Shown here: positions 1-12,162 of the stretch, piece by piece | Numbering within the stretch: the first letter of the stretch is position 1 | Layout: each line of letters begins with the position of its first letter | Source of the DNA: Progne subis subis | Lineage: Eukaryota > Chordata > Aves > Passeriformes > Hirundinidae | Assembly: GCA_022316685.1 (NCBI GenBank) | Contig: JAKJHU010000023.1 | Location: 5,381,192 to 5,445,191 of the forward strand | Length of the DNA: 64,000 nt | Direction of reading: 5' to 3' | The notes under the pieces: model-generated | Database searches by the model: none | Told to the model about the DNA's origin: nothing | Seen by the model: the letters and a program-made list of their open reading frames with translations, nothing else | Translations under genes and position numbers: made by a program

Positions 1-375
1 GAGACGGGCGGAGCCGCTTCCTGCGAGAGGCCTGCACCGACGGGCCGCGGCGCAGGCCAGGGCCGGGCCTGCCGCTGAGTTCTTTGGCGCCAGGCCCCGC
101 GGTATCTCGCGGGTTGCGTCTGAAGGATCCGAGCAGGATTCCGTCTGCTGCAGGGGCCCGTAGTCTGTACGGGTCCGGTGCCGTATTTAGGGCAAAGCCA
201 TGTTTAAATGCCATGTATAAAATACATTTCCTGAGCTGGGGGGAGGCGGTGGTTGATGCCAGCTGGATAAAGGCTGGAGCGTGAGGTTGTAGGATCACCT
301 GCAACAATGTTCCCAGCGGGAGAAACGGGGATTTCCCACTGACCCACAGGACGGTTCCATCGACATGTAACACCT
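1..375. promoter_or_regulatory. CpG-rich edge, possible POLA1 promoter / 5' flank
   Basis: The first 130 bases or so are rich in CpG and GC, unlike the AT-rich sequence that follows. A perfect E2F-type site (TTTGGCGC) lies at 83-90, and an ETS-like core (CTTCCTG) near 18-24. No exon of a known protein is visible on either strand. In human, the gene next to PCYT1B on this side is POLA1, transcribed away from it, and DNA polymerase alpha is a known E2F target. It is therefore inferred that the promoter or 5' UTR of POLA1, on the minus strand, sits here with its coding exons left of the window. The gene itself is not seen. Confidence 0.35.
83..90 (+). promoter_or_regulatory. E2F-type site TTTGGCGC
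   Basis: This is an exact match to the TTTSGCGC E2F consensus, inside a CpG-rich stretch at the window edge. Such sites are typical of S-phase gene promoters. The match is seen directly; its use is inferred. Confidence 0.4.
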
Positions 376-944
376 TGTCACGATCCGCTCATACAAGTGG
401 GCGTCGTGATGGTTCGTTTATCGATCTCAGAGTGCAAAAGACACAAGGGATTATAGTTTTAATCAAAAATAAAAACAATGCACCTTTATTGAGTGCCCAC
501 AACACAGTAATGCGATAGAGGAGGAGAGAGAGAGCGAAACAAAGGAGAGAGATAAAAGAGCTACCAACAGATGAGACGAAGTCCTCGTGTCCATCTGTGA
601 ATAGCTCCGTCTTCATCTGTGGGGAGATCTCAGGTGGGTTAACTTGGGGAGTCTTCTTTATAGTTTTTTCCAAAATGACAGGCAGGTGGCCAAAGCATGG
701 GGGGTTCCTTTGAGAGAACAGGTACAGGACAGACCAGTCCTCTGCAGCAAGCACAGCCAGTCCACCGTGACCTGCCCATTGTTCCTGACCAGTTTTCTGT
801 TCCAGCAAGCACTCCTGCAGCAGCACTTGGCAGACATCCCACCTCAGCCAGGCCAGAACTCCTGTGTTGGGGTCTCAGGGTTTCATTCTCTGTCCTTGGT
901 GGTGGTCATGAGGCAGATGAGGGATCTTCGGACCGTCTCTTACA
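376..944 (-). mobile_element. Solo LTR of an endogenous retrovirus (569 bp)
   Basis: The unit begins TGTCACG and ends CTTACA on +, so it has TG...CA termini. It reads as an LTR on the minus strand, with a TATA box (CTATAAAG) at 656-663 and a polyadenylation signal (AATAAA) at 485-490 in the correct order. The flanking five bases are CACCT on the left and CCCCT on the right, a target duplication with one mismatch. No internal retroviral genes are next to it. The family was not determined. The open frames across it have no resemblance to known proteins. Confidence 0.6.
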
Positions 945-1143
945 CCCCTTAAGGTTGAATAGTGAGCATGACAAAACCAACACTTGTAGGAGCCATGGTC
1001 TTTTTGCATATTTAAGATGGGTATGATGCTCTACCACAAGTTTCAGGAACTTCTTCGGTAAATGACTCCCTAGAGTATTTCAGAGGCAGGTAGTAGCTGG
1101 CCAGTTTAGTGACAAAATACATTTATATATACATGTGTGTGCG

Positions 1144-1162
1144 TATATATATATATATATAT
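1144..1162. repeat. (TA)n microsatellite
   Basis: A run of alternating T and A, flanked by further AT-rich sequence. Confidence 0.8.
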
Positions 1163-1298
1163 AATATAAATATTTTATGTAGTTATAGTTAGGTACACAT
1201 ATAGGTTTTAATATACAGTTGTTGTATTATATTATGTTAATGCTTTCCTATTTTCTAAACCCCTTTTCCTTTTTTTCTTCTTTGCTACAAATGGAATG

Positions 1299-1322
1299 AA
1301 AAAAAAAAAAAAGAAAAAAAAA
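1299..1322. repeat. A-rich tract
   Basis: A nearly pure run of A broken by a single G. It lies shortly upstream of the AAAAC repeat. Confidence 0.8.
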
Positions 1323-1377
1323 GTTTCAGACTGGATTTCTGATATCTCAACAGGCCAAGTGTGTGGAAGGCTCTGAG

Positions 1378-1440
1378 AAAACAAAACAAAACAAAACAAA
1401 ACAAACAAAACAAAACAAAATGAAACAAAAAAAAACCAAA
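1378..1440. repeat. (AAAAC)n simple repeat
   Basis: About eight imperfect AAAAC units with one AAAC unit and a TGAAAC interruption. Together with the A tract just upstream, it creates spurious phenylalanine-rich frames on the minus strand. Confidence 0.85.
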
Positions 1441-2362
1441 CAGACTTTTGTCTTTGTATACCCCTGACTTGGTCAGTGTGGGGAGGTGGGGTAGGGTATG
1501 TTCTCTTCATTTTGGTGCTACAGAGATACCATCACTCAAATGTGTCAAGAGTACTTACCCAACAGCCTTCAGCTGAGGAGCAAGGACTGTGTCCAGAAAA
1601 TTATATATTTCAGTTTCAAGCATAGATGGAAAAGCTTTTCAAAACTTCAATTTAGACAACTGAAGCTTTACAAGTCCCCTCTCCTAAAAGGGTGCATATC
1701 TGTCTGTGTGTACATTCAGAAACCCAGGGAAAGTGACAGGGTTTGTGCTGTTTCTCCACAGATTAACCTCAATATTTTGTCCAAAAACATTAGTGCTGGC
1801 CAGTCATTACTCAAAAATGGTACCACCATCATTTGTAGAATTTTGTGGAGAAGCATTTACTGCTCATGAAAATATGCAGGCACTGACTTCAACTTCTTGC
1901 AAAGGCAGGTGGCACCGCAGGGCTCTCTCCTTATGGCTGATACACTGTTGCAGAAATGCAAACTAATATTATTTGGTCTGAATACACTGATTGTTTTCGA
2001 CAATCTGAAGAAGAGAATTTATATGGTTCTGAAAACTAAAATTATTTTCCTTCCTTCTCCACCAGGACTCCTTTGCATTGGTAAGAGAGAAATAAAAACC
2101 TCCCAATCCTCCAAATTTACATACCCAGGCGCTAATACATCATTATCCCATTGCTGGACCTAGTCTTAGGTGGAAGGAGAAGAATGACCCTAGCCACCCA
2201 TGGCAGCTCCCTGGTGCTGAAAGAGGCTGGACACTGACAGCCAGAGTGCCCATTGCCAGGGAGAATGAGACCCCTCTCAGCAGTTAATAGACCAGCTTAG
2301 CTTAGCAAACATGCATTCTTGGAAACACTGCCAGCCACAGAGAGACTGGCTCTCTGATCTGC

Positions 2363-2915
2363 TGTCCTGGTTTTAACTGTGATCGAGTTCATTTTCTTCC
2401 TAGTAACTGGCACACGGCTGTGTTTTGGATTCTGGAAATAATAATGCTGATAACACACTGATGTTTGGGTTGTTGCTGGGCAGTGTTTACACTAAGTTAA
2501 GGGCTTTTCAGCTTCTCACCCCACCCTGCCAGCAAGGAGGCTGCAGGGCACAAGGAGCTGGGAGGACACACAGCCAGGACAGCTGACCCCAGCTGATATT
2601 CCATACCATAAGATGTTGTGTCCAGTATATAAACTGGGGGGGAAACTGGCCAGAGGGCACTGCTCAGGAACTGTCTGAGTAGGAGTGCATGGGTGGTGAG
2701 CAATTGCACTGTGCGTCACTTACTCTGTATATTCTAATTATTGTTGTTCTTCTTTTCTCTTCCTTTTTTCTCCTATTAAACTTTTTTTGTCTCAACCCCC
2801 ATATTTTACTTTGGGTTTTTTTTCCCAGTTCTCTCCCACATCCCAGTCAGGGGCCAGGTGGGAGGGTGAGTGAGTGTCTGAGTGCTGTTTAGCTGCCTGC
2901 CAGGTTAAACCAACA
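2363..2915 (+). mobile_element. Avian ERVL-type solo LTR (553 bp)
   Basis: The unit starts TGTCCTGGTTTTAAC and ends TTAAACCAACA. Internal landmarks agree with a sense-oriented LTR: a TATA box (TATATAAA) near 2626-2633, the segment GTGGTGAGCAATTGCA near 2693-2708, and an ATTAAA polyadenylation signal at 2775-2780 followed by T-rich sequence. The overall layout matches an abundant songbird ERVL-class LTR as I remember it. The flanking bases (TCTGC and CCACC) do not form a convincing target duplication, so the insertion is probably old. No internal retroviral sequence is adjacent. Confidence 0.75.
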
Positions 2916-5500
2916 CCACCCATACACAGCCCCTCCTTCATAGGAGTGTGACAAAGTTTGCTTTTTTTAAACATGTGCACGAAACAAGATCATATCACCA
3001 AGACTGATGTGGGATTCAAAATCAGAAGTTAGTCAATTTTTAAGCTATAATACATAAACATTTCTAAAATAACAATATCTCTAAACTCTTCAGTTTGAAT
3101 AAAAATAGAATGCCACTGCATTTCACATATACCTAGCCTTCACATGCTTTGGATTTTTGAATTGGCTGGGGTTTGGTGCTTTTGATTAAAATGAAACAAT
3201 ACTCTTTGTCAGCTGTCATGTGAACAGCGGCATGTTTGTCATTCAGGTGATGCCATGATTTGAGCCGGTACACAGTGATACAATTAATTTCCCAAACGGA
3301 AGTTGTTGCCATAGCTCCACTGTGGGACAGCGCAGATCAAACAAAAGACTTTTTCACGGATGCCAGTTCAATCCTAACATTCATCTCTGGCCATAACAAG
3401 AATGCATCTGTTTCCCACAGCACAGCATAACAAGCATATTTAAGTGCTGCAGGGGGAAAAGAGCAAAAGGTGGTGGGAGCAAGGGTTGGACTTTGCTTTG
3501 GGAAGGAAAAATAACCCAGCAAGATTTGGGACTTCCTCTGCTAAAGGCTTTATAACAGCAGATTGCTTTGAGCTGATCTTTAACATCCCTTTGGACAGCC
3601 GTACAAGAACAACTTGGCATGACCTTTGCTCAGTTGTCTTTTAAGAACACGAAGTGGGAATTCTGGGGGTTCAAAGCCAACGAGATTCCCTCAAGGCAAG
3701 TGTGATAGCTGCAGAGAAAAGTGCAAGACAAGCATAGTAACGAAGATGGTAGGCAGCAAAAAACACAGTATGGAAGAAGAAGCTCAGAAAACTCCCAGAT
3801 TTCAACAAAAGGTGACAAAGATGTATTTATTTTTTTTTTCTCAAAGCTGCAATTTAAATATGTAAGTTACTAATAGTAAATACTGTAAACTCATTGCAAG
3901 CATTCCAAGGTAATATAAACAGTTGTTTACATTAGCATAGCAAAGTACAAATGGATTATAGTATCAAAACTAAGTTAAATATACAAAATAATTACTGTAT
4001 TGAGGATTATTTTTCTCTTCCTTTTAATGACTAGAGTGTGCTTGATCTGCTGCAAAAACAGTAGGTCAAAAAGTTAAAACTCTCAGAATCAGACATTACA
4101 CATTAAGCTTATGGTAGGTAATGCTTTTGATGATAGAAAATATCTGTTAAAACTAAGAGTGGTGGTATAATAACAATGCCAGCTAATCATGAATGACAGC
4201 AAGATAGCAAATTCACCTGTACTATGTCTATCTTAAAATGCTTAAACATTATTATATTGCTGTTAAGTACAGACTATCTTTGTGGAGAATTGTGTATGTG
4301 TGCATGCTACTCAAGATATAAGTGTATGTGTTCTATGTGTATGTTTCCTACAAACATGGATTATTTCGTTGTCTTACTTTTAATCCTTACATTGGTCTGA
4401 ATTAATGCACATTATCACTAAATTAACTTAAAGTTTTTCCTTCTAATTTCATCCGGCTCTGACCACTTCTGCAGCTGCTTTCTAAACTGTGCTATGCATG
4501 TGATATTTCAACAAGAATTATTTAACTGTTTGGGGGACTAAACTCCTAAAGAATCACCGATTTAATAAATTAAAAATAAAAGAAATTTCAAATCATTACT
4601 TTACAAGACATCTTTGCTTTCAAACCCTTCACATAAAGTTAATTGCAGAAGTATGAAAAAATAGATCTTCTCCTTGTGTTTATCAATAATGATAATGCAG
4701 ATATTTATGTTAAAAGGGTAAATTCCTTGCTTAACAGTCCTCTAAATGCCTTTTCTTCACTGCACAGCTCTTTTTAATTTCATACCTGAGTTACTTGCTA
4801 ACAACAGGATGAAGAGAATAAAGTTGTTATTAGATTGCTAAGGCTCTGAAATAAAAACGTGAAATAGAAAAAAGAACACACACTAATTTCCATTACAACA
4901 GAAAAAGTCTATGGAATGAACATTCAGAGACACTTTTTTTCTTTCTTAAACAAACACAATTCAATTCTGATTGCAGTTAAATTACAGCAAATCCTAGTAA
5001 CTGGACCAGAATTGGTGGAATTATGCTAACTGGAACAGAGAGCAGAATCTCATCACCTGCTTGCCTAATACAATATTCCTATTCAAGCCTAGAAGAAAAG
5101 TACAAAATATTATAATGTACATTAAATAGGGAAGACAAGTGAGAGCAAACTCACAGAAAATGAACCCTCACATAATTATAATGTCTAAGAATTAAGTCTG
5201 ATGCCAATGGTATTCAAGAGCATACAGTTATTGCCACAGCATGAAAGTCTCTGTTTTAACTACTTTCAGAACTCTCTCTTTACAATTGCACAAAAATGAA
5301 CAATTAATGTATAAGCAGAGCATTATTGCAGAGAGGCTGTTACATTTCAAGACCTGGCTGAAGATCAAATGTGCTTCCATGGGTGAATACTCTCAGCATT
5401 CACTATTTCACGTCCCTTTGGCAGAAAGCAGAACAGCATCATGAGATGCTGCTGAGTCTTATTGTAATCCTGACAGCTCTGGTTCTGGAGAAAGCTGCAC
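2916..5500. other. Intergenic AT-rich stretch, nothing recognised
   Basis: AT-rich sequence with many stop codons in all frames and no family resemblance seen. There is no CpG enrichment, no exon-like open frame with splice sites, and no repeat I can name. Confidence 0.5.
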
Positions 5501-6850
5501 TCACACTGTGGGGAAAAAAACAAGGGCCAAGTGCTCCCTGCAGTAGGGGAGCCGGGCAGGAAGCTGGGGCCTTTTCCCCCAGCTTGAGGACTGTGAGCAG
5601 GGCAGCCTGGAGATGGGAGTCAGGATCAGCCAGGACAAGTCCACAGTGCTGAGACTGGTCTCAAAATAAACCAGAAGCACAACTCCGGGTCAGGTCTGGT
5701 GATGGTAACCTGGGTCAGATGCAGCCCGGTGATCACCAAGCAAGCTGTGGAATGATCTCGGTTTGAAGGAACCTTAAAGGTGATCCAGTTCCAACTCTTG
5801 TGTCACAGGCAGGGACACCTTCCACTAGACCAGATTGCTCAAAGCCCAATTCAGTCTGGCCTTGAACACTTCCACTTCCATCACCAAACAAGTCCATTGA
5901 ACATGGCAGGTTCTGGGTCAGGCTAGGGAGCCAGAGGCATGGCTGTGGCTGCGCTGGATGGAGACCAGCACTCCTACAGCTCAGCTCCAGCAAGGACCAA
6001 CAGCACAGGCCAGAACTCAGAGCCCACAAGCTGGCAGGGGACCCAGGGGAGGCTTGGTCAGGACTGCCAGTGCCCTCACAGCCTTGACAGCAATTCCCCT
6101 TCCCCACAAACAAGGTGTGTCCTCACACCTGAGGGCTCAGAAGGGGAAGGGGGATTTTGTTGAGGCAGGTTGTCAGTGCATAACTTTATGGACACTCAAC
6201 CAGGGCAGGGACAATGGCCTGGAAAGGGGCCACAGCAGATGGAACTAGAGGGTAGCAGAAACCCTATGGACCAGCCCCAAGGGACTGCCAGGTGGGTACT
6301 GAGAGGAGGTTCACTCAGGAACTGGGGTTGGACAGGGGGCCAGTACAATGAGGACACCAAAGCCAGCCAGGCACAGAAGGAATTGCAGCAGATCCCACAC
6401 AGACATGGGCCAGGTCCCACTGTGTTCAACTCAGGGCTCAGGAAGGTCTGATCTAGCTGTCAGCGTGTAGCAAGGGGCAGCTGCTCCCTGAGGACAAGGA
6501 GACAATGACATGATATGGCTGGTGGGGGGCTTGACACCCAGGGCTATGTCCCACAGACCCAGGCAGGGTGAGCTGTCAGGCCCAGCCCAGAGTCCAGATC
6601 ATCATACGAGATTTTGGACCTCCCTCATCACCACAGACAAGGTAGAAACACAAACCAGGTCAGGCCTAGTGGTGGTGTCTCCTTGTGTGTTGCTCTTCCA
6701 GTGGCATCTGATCTTGCTTTCCAACAAGAGCAAGTCACAAATTTTTATTTCCTTTCAAGTCCAGCTTTTGATTCTTTCTGTGGACACTAGCAGGAAAGTA
6801 ACTGTGAACCTGAGAGAAAAGATCTTTCCAGTTAAGTTTGGTACTTGATC
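5500..6850. repeat. GC-rich repeat-like block, mostly unclassified
   Basis: This block is clearly richer in G and C than its surroundings and has no stop-free coding signal tied to a known family. Two similar 20-base segments occur at 5687-5706 and 6657-6676 (sharing GGTCAGG...GTG.TGGT), about 970 bases apart, so it may hold two fragments of one element. Part of it, 5746-5885, is a CR1 fragment listed separately. The remainder could be an unclassified avian interspersed repeat. Confidence 0.35.
5746..5885 (-). mobile_element. CR1 LINE 3' fragment
   Basis: On + this reads as the reverse complement of a CR1 tail. It contains the hallmark segments GACCTTAAAG-like (ACCTTAAAGGTGATC), CAGGGACACCTTCCACTAGA and TGGCCTTGAACACTTCCA. 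It is a short, 3'-end-only fragment, as is usual for avian CR1. Confidence 0.8.
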
Positions 6851-9800
6851 TACCTTAGTTTAGGCAAAATGGAAGAAGCTGTTACAGGAAGAGGCATTCA
6901 GATAATAGTAAAAGCTATACTAGCTCCCAGATAGCCATTTTACAGTGCAAAAAGTAGGTGTTTTGCTTCAAATAAAGTGTGTGTCTTTACCCAGATTATG
7001 AAACTCTCCATTTATTAAGTTTTTGGTACCCAAAATATTAATGTGAACCCCTAAAATCACTCAAATGCAGTTTACAGTATGATTTATTATGATTCACTTG
7101 GAAGGTTTGCATTTGGAGTAATATGGGAAAAAAGCTGTGAAGGCACTTGCGTGAAACATTGACAAATGGAAAGATAAAGGTTGACAGGAACAGTGGAGAG
7201 AAAAAAAAGTATTGGAGACTTGTAATCCTGGAAAAGATAGCGTGACAGAATACTAATGTTCAGTCCAAGAAGTTTGAAATTGAGCTGGCAGAAAAGGAAG
7301 GCACCAGAGACACTGAAAAATGGATAGAAGTGAGTGCAATACAAATATGTTCAAGAAAGGTAGTCTTAGCTTTGTGTGGATTTAAGGAAATTGGAGTGCT
7401 TATCTGGAAAGCCAGAAGAGAAAAAGGGATAGAAGGGATAACAACACAGTTTAAATGTAAATAGTAAAGAGATTTTTTCTTAAATTATATTTTATCTGTA
7501 GCAATAAGAAGGAGGGCAGAGAATATGAATCATTTAAACAAAGTTTATGCTGAGATGTATAAAGTTGAGAGATCTGTAGCATTCAGCATTGTATTTCTTG
7601 TAGCAGTAAAGTTGCAGCTGTAGTCCCATGCTTGCACCACTCTGCAAGAAATCTACAGAGAACCCAAAATAAAGCAGGGAGGATAATGGAAAGACTGTAG
7701 CATGTGACCTCTGAGAAATTATTGCAGCTGGGACAGTTTAATCTAGAAAAGTCAAGAGATGTAACAAAAGTACCAACCTGACTGCTGAATGTCAGCTCTG
7801 CTCCAAATCCTCAAACTGTTTTTTCAAAATCTTAACCACAGTAGTCATACAATAGTCAAGGAGAGTAAATCTGTTCTCTGTGTCCAGTAGCAAAAGCAAA
7901 CAGTGGCAGTCATTTGCAGCAATAGAGGTTCAGATGAGACATTCAGAAAAACTTTCCAGTAAGAGTGAACAGTGTTAAGAGTGGATTAAATAGATAATTT
8001 GGGTTCTGGGAGGGGAAGCACCAACAGAGGTTAGTTAATGTAAGTGCTTTCTAACCTCTAAGCATCCATCAATAAAGTGTCACTGCTGAGAATCCCTCAA
8101 ATCCCTCAACCTCCCCTGACAACATTTACTCAATAAGTAAAAGCTTGATTTAGATCATCAAGGACAATCTAATAATGGGAGGGACCAACTTAACATTTCC
8201 CACACTAAGTGACCATCTCTCTGACTCAGGAAGAATGAAATGAAGACAGATACCCTCTTGGTCAAAACCCAACCATGATTTCTCACCATTTGCTTCAGAA
8301 ATTCTTATAAAAGTAGTTCATGAAAGAGCAAGAACAGAAAGAACCTCTCCCAAAGTGGGGTACCCCACTTATTCAAAACAGTGCTACAAAGCACAGATGA
8401 ATGGCATCACCAAAGGCCACTGTTTTCAAGAATTTGTGTATTTCAGGTGATTTACATGTAAACTATATCAGAATTAACATGACGTTTTTAGTTAAACTCT
8501 TACATAAAGACTGACTAATTTGATTCTATACAAGTATCCTGAGAACACATATTTTATTAAACATCACATCTTCACTACAGAATTGTGGAAAGAACCAGGT
8601 ATAAAATCACGCTGTACCAAATACCATGTTTTTACTTTTCATGATTTATGGACTGTCATTGCATATAAAAAAACTTTGTGGATTTAATCTGCATATATTT
8701 TATAAGACTGTCTCATAAATAGTAAATATTTTTGATTTATTCTGACAAAAAGAGGATCATTTATAAGCATTGTGCATTCCACTGGAATAATGAACTGCTC
8801 TTAAAAATTAATTAAAGCTACAGTATCAGCCAACATTACATGGAAGCAGCAAAGTGATTGCTGTTGGAGGTGATGAAAACCTATAGGCTGTAGTTTAATT
8901 CATACCTTTCATTCTCTACCTTTTTTCCCACTTAGACAGGAGGGAAAAAATATCAACCATGGTGGAGTTTTAATCTCAGTCTAAAAATATATGATTTAAC
9001 TAATTGATCATCTCAGCAATAAGGTATCTTTTTCTGCTACTTTTGACTATTAATTCTAGTATGTCTGGAATCAGCATGACATTGATAGATACATAGATAC
9101 ATAAATACAGGGATTCATACATACATATATACATACATAGAAACACAGTATTTTAGCAAATCATATTTTAGCGTATTTTAGCTCCAGACATAAACCATTC
9201 CTTCATCTTACAAAGTCTTGCAGTTGATCTTATGAAATCTTACCGTTAAAGCCTTCAGTATCCAAAATATATCCATTGAAGCAAAATTTATTAAGGCTCA
9301 TGGGTTAAATATTCAGTAATTTATTCTGTTATGTTTTCTTGTAGATGCTTGGCTTTGAAGTCAAACACTGTTTAACCACACTTTTTTTTTCAGAGTTTCC
9401 TGATGACTTTTGAACAGAAATTATGTGAGGGTCTGCATATCTTCATTTTAACTCAAGTATAAGTCAGAAGATTTTTGCAGCCTCTCTCAGGCAAAGACCA
9501 TTTTAAATGCAACTTCAGCTGTGCTAATTGGTGCTTGAGATCGATGAAGCTCAGAGAGGGATCATACTTTCAGTTTGAGAAATGAGAGGATTTAAATGTA
9601 ACATCTAAACGTATATAAATCTTTTATAATTAATTGTTGCAGTTTGAGAACTGAAGTTCTGTATAAAAAAAACCCCAAACCACTATGTATCAGGTGGAAC
9701 CTTTCTAACAACTGAGGTTTTTCCCTGTTTGGGGCCTCTTCAATTCAGACCTTGAAATTAGTGGTAGGAGGATTGGGATCATGGTTTCCTGGCTTGTTTG

Positions 9801-11085
9801 CCTGTAATCTGTACGCCCTGGCACAAGATTTTTATGCACCAGATGTCTATTCAACCCAAGCAGCTGTTGCAAAGAGCTCAATCATTAAAGTCCATGGTGA
9901 TGTGTTCCTGTTACTTGTGAAGAAATGGCAGGAGACTGCCCAGGAGACCATGATCAGCCTGACACAGGATATTGGTTACAGAAGAGAAATTAGAGGCGTG
10001 AACCTCCCCATCCATGGCTCTTGCTCCACTGTTCTTTTAAAAGCTGGCTGACTTGTAAGGATTCACAGAAGACCATCTGTTGAGCTTTTCCAAACAAACC
10101 TAATGTGTATTTATTTATTTTAGAGAGTAAAGAAGAACACACTCCAGACTTTTGAAAGTTCATTTAGCCCCTACAGCTAGAAGATGAAGTTTAGGATAGC
10201 TTATTCAAGATATCCAATAAGTTGACTAAAATTTCTAGACAAATCACATTTGGATAGACATGACAGACCCTACATCCTTCTCTCTGCCATTTTTTCAACT
10301 ACAATATATATAATTTTTTTATGCTCTTCAAACAGAAGAACAGAATACATAAAGTATTTACCAGAGAAGGAAATTAAATAAGCAGCATGAAAAGTATTCC
10401 ACTTCCACTTTGAAATTCTGGCCCAGCTTAGATAGGTGATGACACTACCACAAGAGAGACATCATTCTGTAATGTTACATGTATATGGAAAAACCTATCT
10501 GTAGCGAAGATGAATCAAAATGCAGCTGGAGCCAATAGCACACTCTCAGCATGAAAGCAAAAATGAAATTCGGCCTTTCATACTCAAAAGAAATAGAAGG
10601 CAAGGGAATTTACATTTCCAGTATATTGGCAATCATCCCACTTCAAGAAAGTCTGCTTTCCTTTCATCTCCATTCCCATGCACCTGCCTGGTCAGGGAGG
10701 GCTGGACACTCACCCTGGATATGTCCATACCTGGTGCTACTCCTTCAGGACACCAGCACCAATCTCTGAAGAGCTGGCATATGTGGCTGGGTTTATAAAA
10801 GGGCTCCCTGCTACCTCTGGCTGCTCCAGTCCTAGCATTGCTCATCTGTGCTGTCCAAATATTCTTCTAACAGCATAACACTCCTGCAAATATTTTTCCT
10901 AAGAAAATGAGCTATAAATTTCAGGCCGAGGGCTGCATTAATCATGATTTAATCATATCCCTTGAGTATGCTTTCCATAATTTGTGAGTAGCTCTTGCAG
11001 AATCATGATAAAGGAACTTACTTAATAAAGAAAAGATTCAGCTGTGAGATTTATTAAGTTTCGCTACTTGTTTTTCTTACTTTCT
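6851..11085. other. Intergenic AT-rich stretch, no gene recognised
   Basis: AT-rich sequence. One uninterrupted frame at 9752-10051 (+, 99 codons) has no recognisable family and no clear splice or promoter context, so it is not called as a gene. A CATA/GATA-type microsatellite lies at about 9085-9140. Nothing else is recognised. Confidence 0.45.
9085..9140. repeat. (ATAC/ATAG)n imperfect microsatellite
   Basis: Interrupted tetranucleotide units of the ATAG and ATAC type, with a short unrelated break in the middle. Confidence 0.75.
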
Positions 11086-11205
11086 CAACTCTTTTGACAT
11101 GTATTTTCCTTTTTTTCTTGATAGCTGTCTCATTCTTTCGTCATTCTCTTTTCTTTCTACTTTCTTTCTCATCTCCTCTTATTTACTTATTTACCCCTTT
11201 TCCTT
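11060..11205. repeat. Polypyrimidine tract
   Basis: The plus strand is very rich in C and T over about 145 bases, including TTTCTTTCT-type motifs. It is about 1.9 kb upstream of the PCYT1B start codon. No coding content. Confidence 0.6.
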
Positions 11206-11835
11206 TCACCTAATTCATATATTTTTGTATTTCACTTGGTTTTCTTTGAAGATGTGCAAAAGATAAATACATTTGAAATTCAGATCTCAAGGGAAAAGAC
11301 CCTGAGGCACAGTTCTCTTGTAATTCCTCATGAGTCTGGATGGCCTTAGATGCTCGTGTCCTCTGATGAAGTCTGATTTTTAAAAACACTGACAAGTGCC
11401 TACTGAAGCCAAGTACTACTGAAATCCACTTTCATGATTCTATCAAGGTTAACAAAAGCCTATGGAGCCTCTCTGTTCTAAAAATTTTTGGCTTTATATG
11501 ATCTCAGTCATATTCTCAAGCTATTTAAGAGTAAGAAGGATGGTGATTTCACTTCAGCAGTGTCAAAGCTACAGTTGCACGTGTTTAAGCAGCTGTACAG
11601 CACAACCGAAGATGTAGTCGTGGCTCCTGGGGTATGTGTCAGCCAGGTCCCATGTGAAGGGCCCGGGAGCTCTGAATTTGCCTATGATTCGGAGCATTTT
11701 GCTGCATTTAGAGAGAGCTGCTACCATTACGGCCGTGTTCTTTATCCATCTCTCGGCAGAACAGAACGACGCTTTTGCCAAAACTGTTGTAATAGCCTTC
11801 ACTAAAAGGCAATTAATCTCTTCAGCACCAGGAAT
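11206..11835. other. PCYT1B upstream flank, no gene recognised
   Basis: Base composition rises from AT-rich to moderately GC-rich toward the CpG island. A 105-codon open frame at 11488-11805 (+) has no recognisable family, and an overlapping minus-strand frame of similar length argues that it is not coding. It may be promoter-proximal non-coding sequence. Confidence 0.35.
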
Positions 11836-12162
11836 GTGGTGCTCCCAGCACCGTGCTCCTCCCGGGGTGGGGAGCGGGCAGTCGCTCTCGGGCAGCCCGG
11901 CGGCGCAGGCATCCCGGGAGCGCGGCGCGGCCGGCGGGAGCTGTCCGGTCAGCACCGCCCCGCCTTCGGCTGCTTCGGAACCGGCCAAACCTCACCGCGG
12001 GTCGCTGTGAGGGGGCTGCCGAGACCGCCCGGCCCGGCTGTGCCGCCGCGCCCGCGGTCGGGGTCGGGGCGGACACATCGATGCGGCTCCTGGCGCGGCG
12101 CTGCCTCCCGAAGGCCCGCACAGCTCCGGCACCGACCGTGCTCGGAACACGGATCGGGGTTT

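Larger units (their letters stand above)
945..2362. other. Intergenic AT-rich stretch with simple repeats
   Basis: No gene is visible. The stretch holds a TA dinucleotide run near 1144-1162, an A-rich run at 1299-1322 and an AAAAC repeat at 1378-1440. The remainder is unremarkable AT-rich sequence. Open frames here are short or low complexity. Confidence 0.6.

Noticed and set aside
1232..1510. Minus frame rich in Phe and Lys
   Set aside because: Product of the A and AAAAC simple repeats.
11488..11805. 105-codon frame upstream of the CpG island
   Set aside because: No recognisable family, and a comparable minus-strand frame overlaps it; likely non-coding flank.
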